Below, in pieces: positions 7,142-13,937 of a stretch of 14,110 nt of DNA. A program made the position numbers and the translations under genes. This stretch comes from JANLSO01 sp031362405. Lineage in GTDB: Bacteria; Actinomycetota; Thermoleophilia; Miltoncostaeales; Miltoncostaeaceae. The notes under the pieces are model-generated. The model did not search any database and was not told the origin of the DNA. It saw only the letters and a list, made by a program, of their open reading frames with translations. Each line of letters opens with the position of its first letter. The stretch's first letter is position 1. The stretch spans positions 1-14,110 of the forward strand of contig JANLSO010000108.1 in NCBI GenBank assembly GCA_031362405.1, read 5' to 3'.

Positions 7142-7842
7142 GCGACGGGCTTGACCAGCAGGCCCTGGCCGGTCGGGAGCGACAGCACCGATACGCCGGC
7201 ACGCCGGGCGAAGCCGTCCATGCCGCGCTTCTGCGACTCGTAGCCGACGTACGCGTAGTCGTCGAGCAGCACCGGGGCACCAGGGCTCAGGCGTTCCCAG
7301 AATTCCTCGATGGCGGCGACCTCGGGCGGTGAGCAGTTCAGGTCGAGATGAAGGAACGCGATCCGTTCGGCGGTCATCTCGGGAAGCGTCTCGGGAATCG
7401 GCCCCACGATGAGCTTGGCGCTGGGCCATTCGGCGAAGTTGCGACGCACCTCGTTGACATCGAAGGTGTAGAAACCGCGGTCGATTTCGTTCTGGTTGCG
7501 GTCGAGGATCCCCGCGGCGCGCTCTTCTTCGGAGATGTACCGCTCATCGAGCCCGGCGAACGTGTCCATCAGGAAGAAGGTCCGCTCGCGGATGTTCCAA
7601 TCCAGGAGGTTCATGATCGACGAGGCCAGAAAGCCGCGGTTGACTCCGCACTCGACGAAGTCGCCGGGGAGCTTGATGGCCATCTCGGCCGCCCAGAGCC
7701 CGACATGCACGCGCCAGTGCCAACCGTAGTCTTCGCCCGCCGCGCGGGTGCCGCGTTCGTACGCGCGCACGAAGGCGGCGTTCGCCATGAACTCGTGGTT
7801 GTGCGCGGTGTAGAGCCCATCCTGCTGGTAGATCGTTGTCAT
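7138..7842 (-). CDS. TylF/MycF-type O-methyltransferase
   Basis: The product has 234 residues. The start is ATG 7842, with GAGGGG close upstream; an in-frame upstream start at 7875 lacks support. The FVECGVNRGF motif (62-71), FFLMDTFAGLDE (89-100), IAFLHLDLNC (161-170) and PVLLDDYAYVGY (190-201) are the hallmarks of macrocin-type (TylF/MycF) sugar O-methyltransferases. In that family acidic residues such as D167, D194 and D195 bind a divalent metal at the active site. These enzymes methylate hydroxyls on sugars of macrolides and on surface glycans. The gene is first in the minus-strand operon, so its promoter should lie in 7843-8046. It overlaps the next methyltransferase by 4 bases. This is the best evidence that the operon acts on a sugar-containing molecule. 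The exact acceptor is unknown. Confidence 0.9.
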   Translation of the reverse strand: MTTIYQQDGLYTAHNHEFMANAAFVRAYERGTRAAGEDYGWHWRVHVGLWAAEMAIKLPGDFVECGVNRGFLASSIMNLLDWNIRERTFFLMDTFAGLDERYISEEERAAGILDRNQNEIDRGFYTFDVNEVRRNFAEWPSAKLIVGPIPETLPEMTAERIAFLHLDLNCSPPEVAAIEEFWERLSPGAPVLLDDYAYVGYESQKRGMDGFARRAGVSVLSLPTGQGLLVKPVA

Positions 7843-8046
7843 GGCCCCTCGACGGATGAGGTGCTCCAGAACCACGCCGGGTTTCGGCGCTGGTGAAGCA
7901 CGTTGGCGCGAATCGGCTTCGTTGGAACGGGAAAGATGGCCGGGTCGACGATTCCTTCCTCGGTTCTCACCACGAGGTCTTTAGCCCTTGGGCGCGCAGC
8001 GCGCCGTGTTCAAGGCGGCCGACGGAGGGTGTCGATACCAGACGGT
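7843..8046. promoter_or_regulatory. Divergent upstream region of the methyltransferase operon and the signalling gene
   Basis: These 204 bases separate two divergent starts, so promoters for both are expected here, but I cannot point to a clear -35/-10 pair. A hairpin GGCGCG-CAG-CGCGCC occurs at 7991-8005, with CCTTG/CAAGG outer arms (7986-7990 and 8011-8015). GGAGGG at 8024-8029 is too far from ATG 8047 to be a standard ribosome site. The same stretch holds a possible dehydrogenase remnant (7903-7950). Confidence 0.4.
7903..7950 (+). pseudogene. Possible remnant of a Rossmann-fold dehydrogenase N-terminus
   Basis: From TTG 7903 the frame reads (M)ARIGFVGTGKMAG, which looks like the first beta strand and GxGxxA nucleotide loop of proteins such as pyrroline-5-carboxylate reductase or 6-phosphogluconate-dehydrogenase-like reductases. 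After about 13 residues the resemblance ends and the sequence becomes unstructured. No other part of such a gene is present. It may be a decayed stub left by a deletion, or chance. Confidence 0.25.
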
Positions 8047-8269
8047 ATGCCGGGGATCTCCTACGCACGCGCCGGGCGCATCGCCATCATCGTCGGCGCC
8101 ATCCTCACGATGCTTTACGCGGCGAATGCCCTCGTCCCGTTCGGCGGCGCAGGCACCGACGACTTCTTCAAGCAGGGCGTCTACAACGTCGTGCTCTGCC
8201 TGGCGTCGGCCGTGATCGTCGGACGAGGTGCGGCCCTGCGGCAAGAACGGTGGGCCTGGATTCTCCTTA
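8047..8269 (+). pseudogene. 5' fragment of the interrupted GGDEF/HD-GYP membrane protein gene
   Basis: From ATG 8047 the frame encodes MPGISYARAGRIAIIVG and then two membrane segments (AIIVGAILTMLYAANAL and GVYNVVLCLASAVIVG), reaching WAWILL before the insertion at 8270. Read through into the element, the frame ends at TAA 8281-8283. Joining base 8269 to base 9576 continues in frame as WAWILLSAGLFSWTAANTYY, a plausible third membrane segment, so this is the true N-terminus of the downstream signalling protein. GTG 8029 is an alternative start. No good ribosome site is seen for either. As it stands the fragment would yield a ~78-residue membrane peptide with no catalytic part. Confidence 0.8.
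8267..8269 (+). repeat. Target site duplication TTA, left copy
   Basis: TTA directly precedes the left end of the insertion sequence and is repeated at 9573-9575 after its right end. The duplicate explains the reading frame, because deleting the element and one copy restores the open frame. Confidence 0.7.
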
Positions 8270-8287
8270 GGATTCGTAGGTAAATAA
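8270..8287 (+). repeat. Left terminal inverted repeat of the insertion sequence
   Basis: GGATTCGTAGGTAAATAA pairs with the right end (9555-9572) at 15 of 18 positions; mismatches are at positions 5, 11 and 15. The match fades after position 18. Confidence 0.75.
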
Positions 8288-8298
8288 GGTGCAGGTTC

Positions 8299-9558
8299 GT
8301 GGCGGGGCGCGTTGAATGTTGGGGTGTTATCGATGAGGGGTTGATCGGCGAGCGGTTTCGGGGGTTGGCTCCCGAGCTCAGTGAGCGTGGGCGGCGGATC
8401 TGGGCGGCGTCTGAGGCGCGGGCGCTGGGTCGCGGGGGGACCGCGGCGGTGTCCCGGGCCAGCGGGATTTCTGAGAACACGATCCGCAAGGGCATCCGTG
8501 AGATCGACTCCGAGGACCGGCTTGAGGGCGGCCGGGTGCGCCGGCGCGGTGGTGGGCGCAAGCCGATCGCCGAGACCGATCCCGAGCTGATCGAGGCGCT
8601 GGAGCGGCTGGTCGCCGACGATTGTCGCGGCGACCCGATGCAGGTGTTGCTGTGGACTTCCAAGAGCGTGCGGCACCTCGCCGGTGAGTTGCGTGAGCAC
8701 GGTCACGAGGCGCGCTACACGACGATGGCGGCGCTGCTGCGCTCGCTGGGTTACAGCCTGCAGTCCAATCGCAAGAGCCTGGAAGGCGCTCAGCATCCCG
8801 ACCGCGACGCGCAGTTTCGCCACATCAACGGCCGGGTCGCCGCGGCGATCGCCGCCGACCGGCCGGCGATCTCGATCGACACCAAGAAGAAGGAGCTCGT
8901 CGGCCAGTTCGCCAACCGCGGCCGCGAGTGGCGCCCCGGCGGGGAGCCGATCAAGGTCTCCACGCACGACTTCCCCAGCCAGGCCACCGGCAAGGCCATC
9001 CCCTACGGCGTCTATGACATCGCCGCCAACGAGGGGTTTGTCAACGTCGGGATCACGTCGGAGACCGCGCAGCTGGCGGCCGCCTCGATCAAGGCCTGGT
9101 GGGAGGATCTGGGCCGCGACCGCTACCCGAACGCCACGGCGCTGCAGATCACCGCCGACTGCGGCGGGGGCAACGGCAACCGCATCCGCCTATGGAAGAC
9201 CGAGCTGCAGCGTCTGGCCGACGAGACCGGCTTGACGATAAGTGTCTGCCACTTTCCGCCCGGGACCTCGAAGTGGAACAAGATCGAGCACCGCCTGTTT
9301 TGCCACATCAGCCAAAGCTGGCGCGGACGGCCGCTGATCAGCGACGAAATCGTCATCAACTCGATCGCGGCCACGACGACCAGCACAGGCTTGAAGGTCT
9401 ACGCGCGCCTGGACGAGCGCGAGTACCCCAACAAGGTCCAGGTCACCGACGACCAGCTCGCCGCCGTCAACCTCACGCCCGACCCGTTTCACCCCGAATG
9501 GAACTACTCGATCTCCCCGCGGCCAGCGACCCCGCCGCCAACCGATCCCACAGATTAA
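8299..9558 (+). CDS. ISAzo13-family transposase
   Basis: The product has 419 residues. The start is taken as GTG 8299; the recognisable family sequence begins near IDEGLIGERF, so the exact start is uncertain. The N-terminal ~100 residues form a helix-turn-helix region (ALGRGGTAAVSRASGISENT followed by IRKGIREI). GDPMQVLLWTSKSVRHLA and LRSLGYSLQSNRKSLEG are family blocks. The DDE catalytic triad is visible: D194 in ISIDTKKKELVG, D287 in ITADCGGGNGNR and E330 in GTSKWNKIEHRLF. The end reads WNYSISPRP, usual for the family. TAA 9556-9558 lies in the right terminal repeat. Nothing suggests inactivation. It catalyses cut-and-paste or copy movement of its own element at the DNA. Confidence 0.95.
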   Translation: MAGRVECWGVIDEGLIGERFRGLAPELSERGRRIWAASEARALGRGGTAAVSRASGISENTIRKGIREIDSEDRLEGGRVRRRGGGRKPIAETDPELIEALERLVADDCRGDPMQVLLWTSKSVRHLAGELREHGHEARYTTMAALLRSLGYSLQSNRKSLEGAQHPDRDAQFRHINGRVAAAIAADRPAISIDTKKKELVGQFANRGREWRPGGEPIKVSTHDFPSQATGKAIPYGVYDIAANEGFVNVGITSETAQLAAASIKAWWEDLGRDRYPNATALQITADCGGGNGNRIRLWKTELQRLADETGLTISVCHFPPGTSKWNKIEHRLFCHISQSWRGRPLISDEIVINSIAATTTSTGLKVYARLDEREYPNKVQVTDDQLAAVNLTPDPFHPEWNYSISPRPATPPPTDPTD

Positions 9559-9572
9559 TTATCTACGGATCC
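9555..9572 (-). repeat. Right terminal inverted repeat of the insertion sequence
   Basis: Its reverse complement GGATCCGTAGATAATTAA matches the left end at 15 of 18 positions. It contains the transposase stop codon. Confidence 0.75.
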
Positions 9573-9575
9573 TTA
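9573..9575 (+). repeat. Target site duplication TTA, right copy
   Basis: Second copy of the TTA found at 8267-8269, directly after the right end of the element. Confidence 0.7.
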
Positions 9576-9750
9576 GTGCCGGCCTGTTTTCGTGGACGGC
9601 CGCCAACACCTACTACTCGCTGTTCATCGCCGACCTCGACCCGATCCCGATCCATTCGGTCGCCGATGGCCTTTGGCTGGGCTTCTACCCGTTCGCGTAT
9701 GTCGCGATCATCCTGATCGTGCGATCGCGCCTGACGGGCCTTCGCCGCGC
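9573..9750 (+). pseudogene. Middle fragment of the interrupted GGDEF/HD-GYP gene, before a frameshift
   Basis: In the frame that continues the 5' fragment, 9576-9748 encodes SAGLFSWTAANTYY, then a GLWLGFYPFAYVAIILIVRSR segment typical of a membrane helix, and ends in LTGLRR. The next plausible sequence, MWLDGIIGAAAVG, lies in the neighbouring frame from 9751. One extra base, for instance GCG ATG in place of the present GC ATG, would read LTGLRRAMWLDG without a break. In its own frame the fragment runs on as Arg/Ser-rich noise to 9943. Confidence 0.75.
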
Positions 9751-11340
9751 ATGTGGCTCGACGGCATTATCGGGGCCGCCGCGGTTGGCGCGGTGTGCGC
9801 CGCGCTTGTCGTCGAGACGGCGATCGGCAGCGGCCTCTCGGGCAGCGCGGCGCAGATCGCCACCAACCTGGCGTACCCGCTTGGTGATCTCATTCTGCTG
9901 GGCGTCGCGACGGTGGCGATCGCGCTCGGCGGCTGGCGGTTGAATGCGACGTGGATTCTCCTCGGCAGTGGCTTTCTGATCTTCGCGACCGCCGATGGCG
10001 TCTACTTTTGGGAGGTCGCGAAGGGCACCTATGAACTTGGCGGGCTCATCGACACCGGGTGGCTGCTGGCGGCCCTGCTTTTCGCCGGGGCAGCGCTGCG
10101 GACGGCGCCGGCCCGTCAGGAGAGCCGCAGCGACGGCCAGCGGATGCTCATCGTCCCGTGCGTGTTTGGCCTTGTCGGGCTCGCGATGCTCGTGTTCGGC
10201 AACCTCGCATCGATCAACCTTCCCGCCCTGCTTCTGGCCACGACGTGCGTCCTTGCGGTGATCTCGCGCATGAGGATGACCTTCTGGCAGAGCCGTCGCG
10301 AATCACTGACCGACGCGCTGGCGAGCCTTCCCAACCGCCGCAGCCTCGTTCGTGATCTGCGCAGTCTCGCCCCTCAGGCCAGCGGGGAGAACCCCCTCGG
10401 CTTGGTCTTTTTCGATCTCAACGGCTTCAAGCGCTACAACGACCGCTTCGGCCACCAGGCCGGCGACGCTCTGCTGGTTCGCCTCAGCCGACGCCTCGCC
10501 GACGCGATCGATGGCCACGGCACCGCGTACCGGATGGGCGGCGACGAGTTCTGTGCACTACTTCGCGGGGGCACCGCGTCAGTCGAGGACGTCGTCTGTC
10601 GAGGCCTTGCCGCGCTCACCGACCAGGGCGACGGATTCCGCATCGACGCGGCCCACGGGCTCGTGCTGATGCCCGGCGAAGGCACCGACCCCGAGCTCGC
10701 GCTGCGCCTGGCCGACCAGCGCATGTACGCCCTGAAGAACGGCGGGCGGGTGTCGGCCGAACTCCAGACCGCCAACGCCCTCATGCAGATGCTGACCGAG
10801 CGCCACCCAGACCTCGGTGACCACTGTGACGGGGTTGCCGACCTCGCCCGCGACACGGCGCGGCTGCTGGGCCTCGATGACAATCAGCTCGAGGATGTCG
10901 CGCTTGCCGCGCGGATGCACGACATCGGCAAGGCCGCCGTGCCCGAGGCGATTCTGAACAAGCCCGGCCCGCTCAACGCCGGAGAGTGGGAGATCATGAA
11001 GCGCCACTCGGCCGTCGGTGAGAGCATCCTGCGCGCGGCGCCGGCGCTCCAAGGGGTCGCATCGATGGTTCGCTCCAGCCACGAGAAGGTCGACGGCACC
11101 GGCCACCCCGATGGCCTGACTGGCGAGCAGATTCCCCTGGGTGCGCGGATCGTTGCCGTCTGTGATGCCTACGACGCGATCATCGGCAACCGGCCGTACT
11201 CGACGGCGCGAACCTCTGCCGAAGCAACTGCAGAGCTGTACCGATGCGCGGGTAGCCACTTCGACACGGATGTCGTGGAGGCGTTCGTCGCGGCTCTGGC
11301 CGAACGCTCTCGGCTCCCCGAAGGTATCGCCGCGTCCTAA
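9751..11340 (+). CDS. GGDEF + HD-GYP cyclic-di-GMP signalling protein, detached from its N-terminus
   Basis: 529 residues remain open from ATG 9751; this is an internal position of an ancestral ~662-residue protein, so the piece may be a pseudogene part. Residues ~1-170 hold about six membrane helices. The GGDEF domain follows: LTDALASLPNRRSL, LGLVFFDLNGFKRYNDRFGH and an intact GGDEF at 263-267. No RxxD inhibitory site is visible five residues upstream. The HD-GYP domain then has RMHDIGKAAVPEAI (H390, D391), KRHSAVGESIL, SHEKVDGTGHPDGL (451-453 is GHP in place of GYP) and VCDAYDAIIGNRPY. GGDEF domains make cyclic-di-GMP and HD-GYP domains degrade it; both sets of core residues are present. 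There is no clear ribosome site for ATG 9751, so expression is doubtful. The stop overlaps the convergent hydrolase gene. Confidence 0.8.
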   Translation: MWLDGIIGAAAVGAVCAALVVETAIGSGLSGSAAQIATNLAYPLGDLILLGVATVAIALGGWRLNATWILLGSGFLIFATADGVYFWEVAKGTYELGGLIDTGWLLAALLFAGAALRTAPARQESRSDGQRMLIVPCVFGLVGLAMLVFGNLASINLPALLLATTCVLAVISRMRMTFWQSRRESLTDALASLPNRRSLVRDLRSLAPQASGENPLGLVFFDLNGFKRYNDRFGHQAGDALLVRLSRRLADAIDGHGTAYRMGGDEFCALLRGGTASVEDVVCRGLAALTDQGDGFRIDAAHGLVLMPGEGTDPELALRLADQRMYALKNGGRVSAELQTANALMQMLTERHPDLGDHCDGVADLARDTARLLGLDDNQLEDVALAARMHDIGKAAVPEAILNKPGPLNAGEWEIMKRHSAVGESILRAAPALQGVASMVRSSHEKVDGTGHPDGLTGEQIPLGARIVAVCDAYDAIIGNRPYSTARTSAEATAELYRCAGSHFDTDVVEAFVAALAERSRLPEGIAAS

Positions 11341-13229
11341 CCGCCGTTGCGTGGCAACACGGTCTCGTGGGTAGAGCGGTGGATGACCTCCTCGCACTCC
11401 CAGGCGGCCAGTGTTGTCGTCACATGGAAGGTCTCGTGCGTGCAGGTCATGGTCGCGTCGACCTCGACGGTTGTGTCCCATGGGCCCCGCGCGATCTGAA
11501 CGCGCCGAGTGACGTGCACCGTCGCCGAGCATGGATCGCCGACGACGATCGGGTAGTCGTTGGTGCCGCTCTCCTCAACCTCGACGTCGAGGTCGTTGAT
11601 GCGCATCCGGCCCAGCAGAAAGTCGGGTTGCCGTTCGCTGAGGCGCGGAGTGAGCCGCTCGAGGTCGGCGAGCTGACCCTGGCGCGGAGTGCCGAGGTCG
11701 ACACCGACGGCGGTCGGTGGCAGAAGCGGGGCGCGCAGCGATCCACCCCGGCAGCGCAGCACGACGGGCTCCGGCGACGGCCAGATCCAGGGCCAGTAGC
11801 TCGCCGACAGCGCCAGGCGGATTCGGTGCCCGACCCGGAACCGGTGCGCGCAGGCGTCGAGACGAAAGGTGACGTCCATCGTCTCGCCTGACTCGACGGC
11901 GACGAGGTGGTCGTGGCCGTCGCGGTGGGTCAGGTTCAGGAAACCGCGGGTGACCAGGCAGGAGGTCCCATCGGGAGCGACATCGCACAGGCGGGCCGCG
12001 ACGAAGGCGTTCGGCCGGTCGCTTTCGAGCTGCAGGCGCAGTTCGGGGAATCCGACGAGCTCGAGATCCTCGGTGAGCGGCGCGGTATCGGTGCAGAACG
12101 ACCGCGCATCGTCGGGCCGCTGGTCGCCGGGAAGACCCCCATCTGAATAGGGGCACCAGGCGCCGGCCGCGCTGCCGCATCGTTCGTCGGAGCCCATCTC
12201 CCCGTCGACGATCAGCAGATCCCACGTCTGCGCGGGATCTCCAGTCGTCGCCATCCACCGCCCCGCGCGAACCGAACGGTCGGGAAGGGTCGGATCCTCG
12301 AAGTCCTGCACGAAGAGGCGAAGGGGAGGTCGGTCGTACGGTGCCCCGTCGCGGAGATAGCAGTTGAAGAACGCGGCGCATTCTCCGAGAAAGTCGATTT
12401 GAGGGCCGGGTCGGGTGACCTGGGGGTAGCCATGCCCCCAGGGCCCGATGATCCCGTGGGCCTGCCCGGGCAGGTTGTCGACCAGATCAACGACGGCGTT
12501 GCGGTAGGGATCAGCCCATCCGCCGACGGCGAGCACCGGCACGGTGAGCCGTGCGTAGTCGAAGCAGACCGAGCCGTGACGCCAATAGTCATCTTCGAGC
12601 TGATGGGTGAGCCACGGCTCGATCATCGGCGGGCCGGCGGCGAGCCGTTCGTGCCAGCGCTCGCGCCACGATTCACCGACGACCGCGGGGTCGGGCGGCC
12701 GCGCGTCGTAGGCGTGCATCGTGGTCGCCCACGAGAGCATGTCGTGAGCGTTGACGCACCCGCCGGTGTAGTGGCAGTCGTCGGTGTAGCGCCGCACCAC
12801 CGAGTTGATGGTCACGATCGCCGCGAGCGCTAGCGGCCTCCGGGCGGCGACCTGCACCGCGGCGAACCCACCCCACGAGAAGCCGATCATGGCGACCTTG
12901 CCGTTGCACCAGGGCTGCTCGGCAAGCCAGGCGATCACCTCACAGGCATCGTCCTGTTCTTGTGCCAAGTACTCGTCGGTGATCAGCCCGTCCGAGTCGC
13001 CCGACCCGCGAATGTCGACGCGCACGCCGGCAAAGCCCCGATTCGCCCACCACGAGTAGCGCGGATGGTCGTCGGAGAAAGTCCCGTCGTTCCGCCGGTA
13101 CGGAACGGCTTCGAGGATCGCCGGCACACGCTCGACGGTCTCGGGAAGCCACATCCGCGCAGCGAGCCTGACGCCATCCGCGAGGGGGATGAACACGGGG
13201 TCGACGGTGGTGAACTTCAGCTCGGTCAT
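11337..13229 (-). CDS. CocE/NonD family serine hydrolase (X-Pro dipeptidyl-peptidase-like)
   Basis: The product has 630 residues. The start is ATG 13229; a TTG three bases earlier is also possible, and a TAGG ribosome site lies 7-10 bases upstream. Residues ~10-280 form an alpha/beta hydrolase domain: an early VPYRRND (Tyr44), GVRVDIRGSGDSDG, the nucleophile motif GFSWGGFAA with S118, then VGGWADPYRNA (D240) and GPWGHGYP (H266). This triad and Tyr44 line up with the layout of cocaine esterase and X-Pro dipeptidases (peptidase S15). The C-terminal half (from ~350: LVGFPELRLQLESD, then HRIRLALSASYWPWIWPSP) is the jelly-roll domain of PepX/CocE proteins. No signal peptide is seen, so it should be cytosolic. 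It may cleave esters, acylated antibiotics or proline peptides; the natural substrate cannot be told. It overlaps the signalling gene tail to tail by 4 bases. Confidence 0.9.
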   Translation of the reverse strand: MTELKFTTVDPVFIPLADGVRLAARMWLPETVERVPAILEAVPYRRNDGTFSDDHPRYSWWANRGFAGVRVDIRGSGDSDGLITDEYLAQEQDDACEVIAWLAEQPWCNGKVAMIGFSWGGFAAVQVAARRPLALAAIVTINSVVRRYTDDCHYTGGCVNAHDMLSWATTMHAYDARPPDPAVVGESWRERWHERLAAGPPMIEPWLTHQLEDDYWRHGSVCFDYARLTVPVLAVGGWADPYRNAVVDLVDNLPGQAHGIIGPWGHGYPQVTRPGPQIDFLGECAAFFNCYLRDGAPYDRPPLRLFVQDFEDPTLPDRSVRAGRWMATTGDPAQTWDLLIVDGEMGSDERCGSAAGAWCPYSDGGLPGDQRPDDARSFCTDTAPLTEDLELVGFPELRLQLESDRPNAFVAARLCDVAPDGTSCLVTRGFLNLTHRDGHDHLVAVESGETMDVTFRLDACAHRFRVGHRIRLALSASYWPWIWPSPEPVVLRCRGGSLRAPLLPPTAVGVDLGTPRQGQLADLERLTPRLSERQPDFLLGRMRINDLDVEVEESGTNDYPIVVGDPCSATVHVTRRVQIARGPWDTTVEVDATMTCTHETFHVTTTLAAWECEEVIHRSTHETVLPRNGG

Positions 13230-13277
13230 CAACGGCCAACCTACGCATCCCCCCGGGAGAACGTCTGAACCGCGGTG

Positions 13278-13310
13278 CTATCAGACTTAGTCATGGACTT
13301 AGTCTGATAG
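13278..13310. promoter_or_regulatory. Symmetrical operator of the toxin-antitoxin operon
   Basis: A 33-base near-perfect palindrome centred on 13294. The outer arms CTATCAGACT and AGTCTGATAG are exact reverse complements, and inner AGTC/GACT arms flank ATG. The core is also a direct repeat, GACTTAGTC-ATG-GACTTAGTC, each unit itself symmetrical. It ends 10 bases before the antitoxin ATG and probably overlaps the promoter, with TAGTCT (13308-13313) as a candidate -10. Phd/YefM antitoxins usually bind such repeats as two dimers and repress their own operon. Confidence 0.7.
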
Positions 13311-13320
13311 TCTATTGGGC

Positions 13321-13551
13321 ATGAAGTCCGTTGGAGTCCACGAAGCAAAGACCCACCTTTCGCAGCTTCTGCGCGAGGTCGCCGCAGGAGAAGAGATCGA
13401 GATCCGTCGAGGGTCGGTGCCCGTTGCGCGAATCGTCGCAGCAGAACCGCCTACGCAGCGTCAGTTCGGAGTTGATCGAGGTGTATTCACCGTTCCGGAC
13501 GACTTCGATGCGCCGCTGCCCGACGAGCTGCTCGATGCGTTCGAGCGGTGA
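13321..13551 (+). CDS. Type II antitoxin, Phd/YefM family (VapB-like)
   Basis: The product has 76 residues. The start is ATG 13321; TTG 13315 is in frame but would add only two residues. No ribosome site is seen before 13321, so a leaderless transcript is likely if TAGTCT at 13308 is the -10. The N-terminal half, MKSVGVHEAKTHLSQLLREV followed by AAGEEIEIRRGSVPVARIVA, is the Phd/YefM DNA-binding fold. The C-terminal tail (FTVPDDFDAPLPDELLDAFER) is acidic and hydrophobic, as in the toxin-blocking segment of such antitoxins. It neutralises the PIN toxin encoded next and should repress the operon through the palindrome just upstream. Its stop overlaps the toxin start by 4 bases (GTGA), which favours stoichiometric coupling. 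Confidence 0.88.
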   Translation: MKSVGVHEAKTHLSQLLREVAAGEEIEIRRGSVPVARIVAAEPPTQRQFGVDRGVFTVPDDFDAPLPDELLDAFER

Positions 13552-13937
13552 GGCTCCTCCTCGACACACACGTGTGGCTCTGGTTGCAGACGGAGCCCGA
13601 GCGCATCGGATCGGCACTGGACATCCTCTCGGACACCCGCAACGAAGTTCTTCTGTCCGCGGCAAGCTCGTGGGAGATTGCGATCAAGTACGGCTTGGGC
13701 CGCCTCGCCCTACCCCAACCACCCGACAGATATGTGCCCGAACGGCTTCGGCTCTCGGGCACGATTCCGATCGCTGTCGAACACGCCCATACCTTTGCGG
13801 TGGCGTCGCTACCGAGTATCCATCGAGACCCGTTCGATCGACTACTGATCGCACAAAGCGGGATTTTGGATGCCCCGATTCTGTCTGCAGACAGAATCTT
13901 CGAGCGGTATGAGATCGACCTGATCAGGGCGGGTTAG
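13548..13937 (+). CDS. Type II toxin, PIN-domain ribonuclease (VapC-like)
   Basis: The product has 129 residues. The start is GTG 13548, overlapping the antitoxin stop. It is a full-length PIN domain: LLLDTHVWLW with D6, SSWEIAIKYGLGRL with E43, HRDPFDRLLIAQ with D94 and D97, and ILSADRIFERYEIDLI with D115. These acidic residues coordinate Mg2+/Mn2+ for RNA cleavage; related VapC toxins cut tRNA or rRNA and stop translation. All expected catalytic residues are present, so it should be active when not bound by its antitoxin. The size and the DTHxWLW start place it in the group paired with Phd/YefM antitoxins. The target RNA cannot be inferred. Confidence 0.92.
   Translation: MRLLLDTHVWLWLQTEPERIGSALDILSDTRNEVLLSAASSWEIAIKYGLGRLALPQPPDRYVPERLRLSGTIPIAVEHAHTFAVASLPSIHRDPFDRLLIAQSGILDAPILSADRIFERYEIDLIRAG

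Larger units (their letters stand above)
8270..9572 (+). mobile_element. Complete ISAzo13-family insertion sequence, 1303 bp
   Basis: The ends are imperfect inverted repeats. The left end starts GGATTCGTAGGTAAATAA and the reverse complement of the right end starts GGATCCGTAGATAATTAA, with 15 of the first 18 positions identical. A TTA is duplicated on both sides. One gene fills the element, in the same direction as the host gene. The transposase is full length with all three DDE residues, so the element may still be mobile. It sits inside the membrane-domain coding part of a GGDEF/HD-GYP gene. Confidence 0.88.

Noticed and set aside
9592..9750. Using an upstream start in the frame of the GGDEF gene
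   Set aside because: That frame reads as Arg/Pro-rich noise here, while the neighbouring frame encodes a membrane segment that continues the 5' fragment.
9740..9752. Programmed -1 ribosomal frameshift joining the two parts
   Set aside because: No slippery heptamer or obvious downstream structure, and the gene is already split upstream by the insertion. A simple base loss is a better explanation.
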